This document shows positions 61,432 through 64,000 of a stretch of 64,000 nt of DNA, one piece after another (position 1 is the first letter of the stretch; the number at the start of each line of letters is the position of its first letter). A program made the translations under genes and the position numbers. A model generated the notes under the pieces. It ran no database searches, was not told the DNA's origin, and was given only the letters and a program-made list of their open reading frames with translations. Source of the stretch: an uncultured Phycisphaerae bacterium (lineage in GTDB: Bacteria; Planctomycetota; Phycisphaerae; UBA1845; PWPN01); contig CALLOB010000011.1 in NCBI GenBank assembly GCA_938005315.1, positions 1 through 64,000 of the forward strand, given 5' to 3'.

Positions 61432-62364
61432 ATGAGGCGTTTCATCATCGAACGGTTCGAGCCGGCCTATCTGCGCGAGTCCGTGCGCGGCTCGCTGCCG
61501 GAACGGGCGCGGGCCGCCGTTCAACGGCTGAAGGCCTGCGATCTCTGCCCGCGGGCCTGCGGCGTCGATCGGTCCAGCGATGCTCCCGGTCGCTGTCGAA
61601 CCGGTCGGTTCGCCCGCGTCGCCTCGGCCTTCGCCCATCCCGGGGAGGAAGCCTGCCTTTCCGGCAATCGCGGCAGCGGGACGATCTTCTTCGGCGGCTG
61701 CAACCTGGGCTGCCTCTTCTGCCAGAACGCCGAGCTCAGTCACGGCGACGAGGGGCGGGAATGCTCGCCTCATGAGATCGCCTCACTGATGCTCGACCTG
61801 CAGGATCGGGGCTGTCACAACATCAACTTCGTCACCCCCTCGCACGTGATCCCCCAGATCATCGAGGCGGTCGCCCTGGCCGTCGGGCGGGGGCTGCGGC
61901 TGCCGATCGTCTACAACACCGGCGGCTACGATACCGTCGACTCGCTGCGGCTGCTGGAGGGTGTGGTCGATATCTACATGCCGGATTTCAAGCTCTGGTC
62001 GGCCGAGGCCTGTGAGCAGCACCTCACGGCCGGCGACTACGGCCGGCAAGCCCGGGCGGCCATCGCCGAGATGCACCGTCAGGTCGGCGAGCTGGTCTTC
62101 AGGCCCGACGGCACGGCCTGCCGGGGCCTGCTGGTCCGTCATCTGGTCATGCCCGGCCTGCTCGACGAAAGCGCCGCGATCTTCGAGTGGCTGGCCCGGC
62201 TCTCGCCGGATACCTTTGTGAATATCATGGGGCAGTACCACCCCTGGGGCCCCATCCTTGCCGCCCCGCCCCCCGGCGATCCGCTCCAGCGTCGTCCAAC
62301 CGCCGCTGAACTGGAATCGGCCCGCCTTCGTGCCCGCCAGGCCGGGCTGTGGCGATTCGAATGA
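61432..62364 (+). CDS. PflX-like radical SAM protein
   Basis: The 310-residue protein has an N-terminal Cys-rich segment (KACDLCPRACGVDR) typical of the PflX/COG1313 group, then the radical SAM cluster motif FGGCNLGCLFCQN (CxxxCxxC) near residue 90, followed by NINFVTPSHVIPQI and VDIYMPDFKLW. It would cleave S-adenosylmethionine with a 4Fe-4S cluster; the substrate is unknown and no target gene is adjacent. The ATG at 61432 fits the family N-terminus. Its companion genes (AmmeMemoRadiSam) are absent from the window. Confidence 0.87.
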   Translation: MRRFIIERFEPAYLRESVRGSLPERARAAVQRLKACDLCPRACGVDRSSDAPGRCRTGRFARVASAFAHPGEEACLSGNRGSGTIFFGGCNLGCLFCQNAELSHGDEGRECSPHEIASLMLDLQDRGCHNINFVTPSHVIPQIIEAVALAVGRGLRLPIVYNTGGYDTVDSLRLLEGVVDIYMPDFKLWSAEACEQHLTAGDYGRQARAAIAEMHRQVGELVFRPDGTACRGLLVRHLVMPGLLDESAAIFEWLARLSPDTFVNIMGQYHPWGPILAAPPPGDPLQRRPTAAELESARLRARQAGLWRFE

Positions 62365-62422
62365 ACCGCCCAGGCCGTGTTCGGGCATGCGGCGCACAGC
62401 CTGGAGGATTGCAAAAACTTGT

Positions 62423-62429
62423 AAAAAAA
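62423..62429 (-). terminator. T-tract after tRNA-Glu
   Basis: Seven A on the plus strand (T7 on the minus strand) lie 12 bp downstream of the tRNA 3' end, in an unusually AT-rich stretch that ends with the radical SAM gene's trailing region. The tRNA itself could serve as the hairpin. Confidence 0.35.
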
Positions 62430-62441
62430 GGAATTATGGAA

Positions 62442-62514
62442 TGACCCCAGCGGGATTCGAACCCGCGTTGCCGGCGTGAAAAGCCGGTGTCCTAGGCCTC
62501 TAGACGATGGGGCC
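62442..62514 (-). tRNA. tRNA-Glu (UUC anticodon)
   Basis: The reverse complement folds as a 73-nt cloverleaf: acceptor GGCCCCA with TGGGGTC (one G-U pair), D arm with AGAGG, anticodon stem CCGGC/GCCGG with loop TTTTCAC giving UUC, and T arm GCGGG TTCGAAT CCCGC. The discriminator is A at 62442, and the genome does not encode CCA after it, so CCA is added enzymatically. No second tRNA is nearby. Confidence 0.95.
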
Positions 62515-62568
62515 GTTCGTCATTCGCCCGACTGCGCCTGGCGACGGCTTCTGCGGGCGATGTGCGGC

Positions 62569-62597
62569 AGTATAGGGGAATCCATCGACGCAAACAA
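62569..62597 (-). promoter_or_regulatory. Promoter of tRNA-Glu
   Basis: TTGTTT (62597-62592) and TATACT (62574-62569) with 17 bp between them on the minus strand, giving a 5' leader of about 48 nt before the tRNA. The remaining part of the gap up to 62756 has a GGCGGTG/CACCGCC inverted repeat near 62720-62745 that may end the transcript of the DUF3592 gene. Confidence 0.6.
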
Positions 62598-62756
62598 CCG
62601 CCTTACTGAAACCCCGCCGTCCAGCGCCAGCCGGTGTGGCCGTCCATGGACAAGGAACCCTTATCCGGCTCCCGCGGGCGCCGAGCCATGTCGGCCGGCG
62701 GCGATCTGAAGTCCACGGGCGGTGGCGATGTTCTAGGGCACCGCCAAGGGTCGGCT

Positions 62757-64000
62757 TCAGCCCGGCGGCTGCTGCCCGACAGCTGTGTTCAGGCGGCCGT
62801 CGGTGTTCCGGAATACCGGTACGTCGAACTTCAGGTCGAGGTCCGCTCCGGGAAGCTTCGCCTTGGCCGTCAGTTGCCAGCGCACGGCGTCGGCAGGGTC
62901 CGTGTCATCCGTGGGCCGGCAGCCGGCGGGAATCGAAAAATCCACCGGCAGCTGCAGTTCCGTGAGGCCGAAGGTGGTTCCGCCTGTGGGCACCGAGCGT
63001 CTGGCCTCCCACAGGACATCCCGGCTGGTTTTCGACTCGCCCCCATGGCGGGTGACGAAGGTTCTCACGCACCGCAAAGCCAGCTCGACGTCACCGATGC
63101 CGGTCAGGTCGCCGACCAGGTGCAGCGTTCCCCGGAGCGATCCGCCAACCACCGCCGGAAAGGTCTGGAGGTCCAACCGGCTGCCACTGAATCGCCGGTA
63201 TCGCCGACTCCGGACGATGGCCCCGGCCAGCAGACCGATGCCGACAAGCGGGAAGCCCAGCAAGGCCAGGGTCCAGGGCCTTTCTTCCCGCAATTCGTGC
63301 ATGAAGGGGATCCTGGCCACCGGCAGGCTGACCACATTCCAGAAGACGGCCACAAGCCAAAGAGCCCAACCCGGCCCTGCGGGCTGGAGCCGCCCTTCGG
63401 CCCATTCTGCCTTCCAGCGCCAGGGCTGGTCGGGATACCGGGCCTGCAGCGATCGGAGCCGGGCGGCCCGACGCCGCCACCAGACCGCGGGGACCGCGAC
63501 GGCCAGGCTGATGCCCCCGAACACCGCAACGAACAACAGGTTGAACAGGAGCAGTTCCCAGCGCATCTGCCGGTCCAGCACGGCCTCGGCGGGGTTGTCG
63601 GGGTTGACCCAGCAGGGCACCGGGTCGCTCTCGATGGCCTGGAAGTGCTGCTTCAGCCGCTCATAGGTGGCCTGCTGCCACGATCCGATGTTGTCGCTTC
63701 CGTCGGCAAGGCCCACCCGCCGGCCCTGGAAGACCTGCCCGTTGAAAACATAGCTGTATCGGCATTCGACACGGTAGGTCGTGGCTTCCCCGTCGCGGTT
63801 GACCCGCAGCTGGAGGTGTTCGATCGTCGCCGGCGTCTGAACCCACCTCTGCGCATCGCGCCAGGCCTGTACCATGACGATGCTGCGCCAGCCCATGAAC
63901 ACGGCGACGGCGGGAAAAGCCAGCATGAGCAAGGCGAACACCAGGAGCAGCGTATAGCCGATGAACTCCCCGGCGAACGGGGCTTTCTTCGCTTCGAGGT
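62757..64000 (-). CDS. DUF3592 membrane protein, 5' end cut by the window
   Basis: Reading from the right edge, the frame is open to position 64000 (the last visible codons read LEAKKAPFAGEFIGYTLLL), so the real start lies outside; the ORF track's M at 63941 is only a GTG inside a membrane helix. The visible 413 residues contain a first helix, a DUF3592 domain (TYRVECRYSYVFNGQVFQGRRV, then WVNPDNPAEAVL), further helices near 135-160 and 230-260, and a C-terminal extracellular beta region. The family's role is unknown. It is the gene after tRNA-Glu on the same strand. Confidence 0.8.
   Translation of the reverse strand, partial: LEAKKAPFAGEFIGYTLLLVFALLMLAFPAVAVFMGWRSIVMVQAWRDAQRWVQTPATIEHLQLRVNRDGEATTYRVECRYSYVFNGQVFQGRRVGLADGSDNIGSWQQATYERLKQHFQAIESDPVPCWVNPDNPAEAVLDRQMRWELLLFNLLFVAVFGGISLAVAVPAVWWRRRAARLRSLQARYPDQPWRWKAEWAEGRLQPAGPGWALWLVAVFWNVVSLPVARIPFMHELREERPWTLALLGFPLVGIGLLAGAIVRSRRYRRFSGSRLDLQTFPAVVGGSLRGTLHLVGDLTGIGDVELALRCVRTFVTRHGGESKTSRDVLWEARRSVPTGGTTFGLTELQLPVDFSIPAGCRPTDDTDPADAVRWQLTAKAKLPGADLDLKFDVPVFRNTDGRLNTAVGQQPPG

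Noticed and set aside
1-64000. CRISPR array, transposon, phage or integrative element
   Set aside because: No spaced direct repeats of array type, transposase, integrase or terminal inverted repeats were seen, and the single tRNA shows no flanking attachment repeat.

Overview
The window is a 64 kb, very GC-rich, gene-dense bacterial chromosome segment. Gene content points to Planctomycetota, perhaps Phycisphaerae. The hints are a DUF58/transglutaminase pair, HTH-EIIA regulators, FG-GAP and PKD surface proteins, DUF2723 and DUF3592 proteins, TPR tandems, a Gfo/Idh oxidoreductase and a HemD-HemE fusion. The assignment is an inference; no rRNA or other taxonomic marker is present. I see no CRISPR array, insertion sequence, phage gene or origin. 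One tRNA is present: Glu, anticodon UUC, without encoded CCA.

Layout. 0-3.6 kb: DUF58 and transglutaminase-like genes plus the start of a third gene on the minus strand, behind an AT-rich palindromic operator. 3.9-6.8 kb: three-gene proton-translocating transhydrogenase (pntAA-pntAB-pntB). 6.9-9.2 kb: translationally coupled DUF1638 protein and corrinoid-activating 2Fe-2S ASKHA ATPase. 9.3-16.7 kb: rplU, small lipoproteins, a DUF2723 membrane protein, a YdcF-like protein, a thioesterase, a DsrE-like protein, TrmO and an HTH-EIIA regulator. 16.9-30.7 kb: a long minus-strand run reading Gfo/Idh oxidoreductase, two successive peptide-ABC sets (SBP-B-C, then SBP-B-C-D), hemD-hemE fusion and hemY. 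30.8-38.4 kb: two TPR proteins, a sugar-binding-like lipoprotein, a UbiD decarboxylase and a PhoD-like phosphatase.

38.4-47.7 kb is the most interesting region. It is a compact minus-strand operon with one convincing promoter, encoding a class III aminotransferase, a DhnA/LacD-type class I aldolase, a UroD-family protein, an amidohydrolase, an AraA/FucI-like isomerase, an FGGY kinase and an SGLT-type symporter. Import, isomerisation, phosphorylation and aldol cleavage form a complete sugar-type route. The aminotransferase, UroD-like protein and amidohydrolase make it unlike the textbook pathways I know, and it is my best candidate for an undescribed system.

47.8-64 kb: a glycosyltransferase, ymdB-like phosphodiesterase with xseA, a large FG-GAP protein followed by a membrane-anchored metzincin with PKD domains, PAP2 phosphatase-ldh-tgt-yajC on one strand, a PflX-like radical SAM protein, tRNA-Glu, and a DUF3592 protein cut by the window edge.

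Several proteins carry changes at positions normally catalytic or ligand-binding: Cys to Ala in the transglutaminase, Lys-Arg to Asn-Leu in PntB, and Asn to Asp in the YmdB-like protein. Most starts given here differ from the longest ORF because I chose the start with a ribosome binding site or with family-like length.
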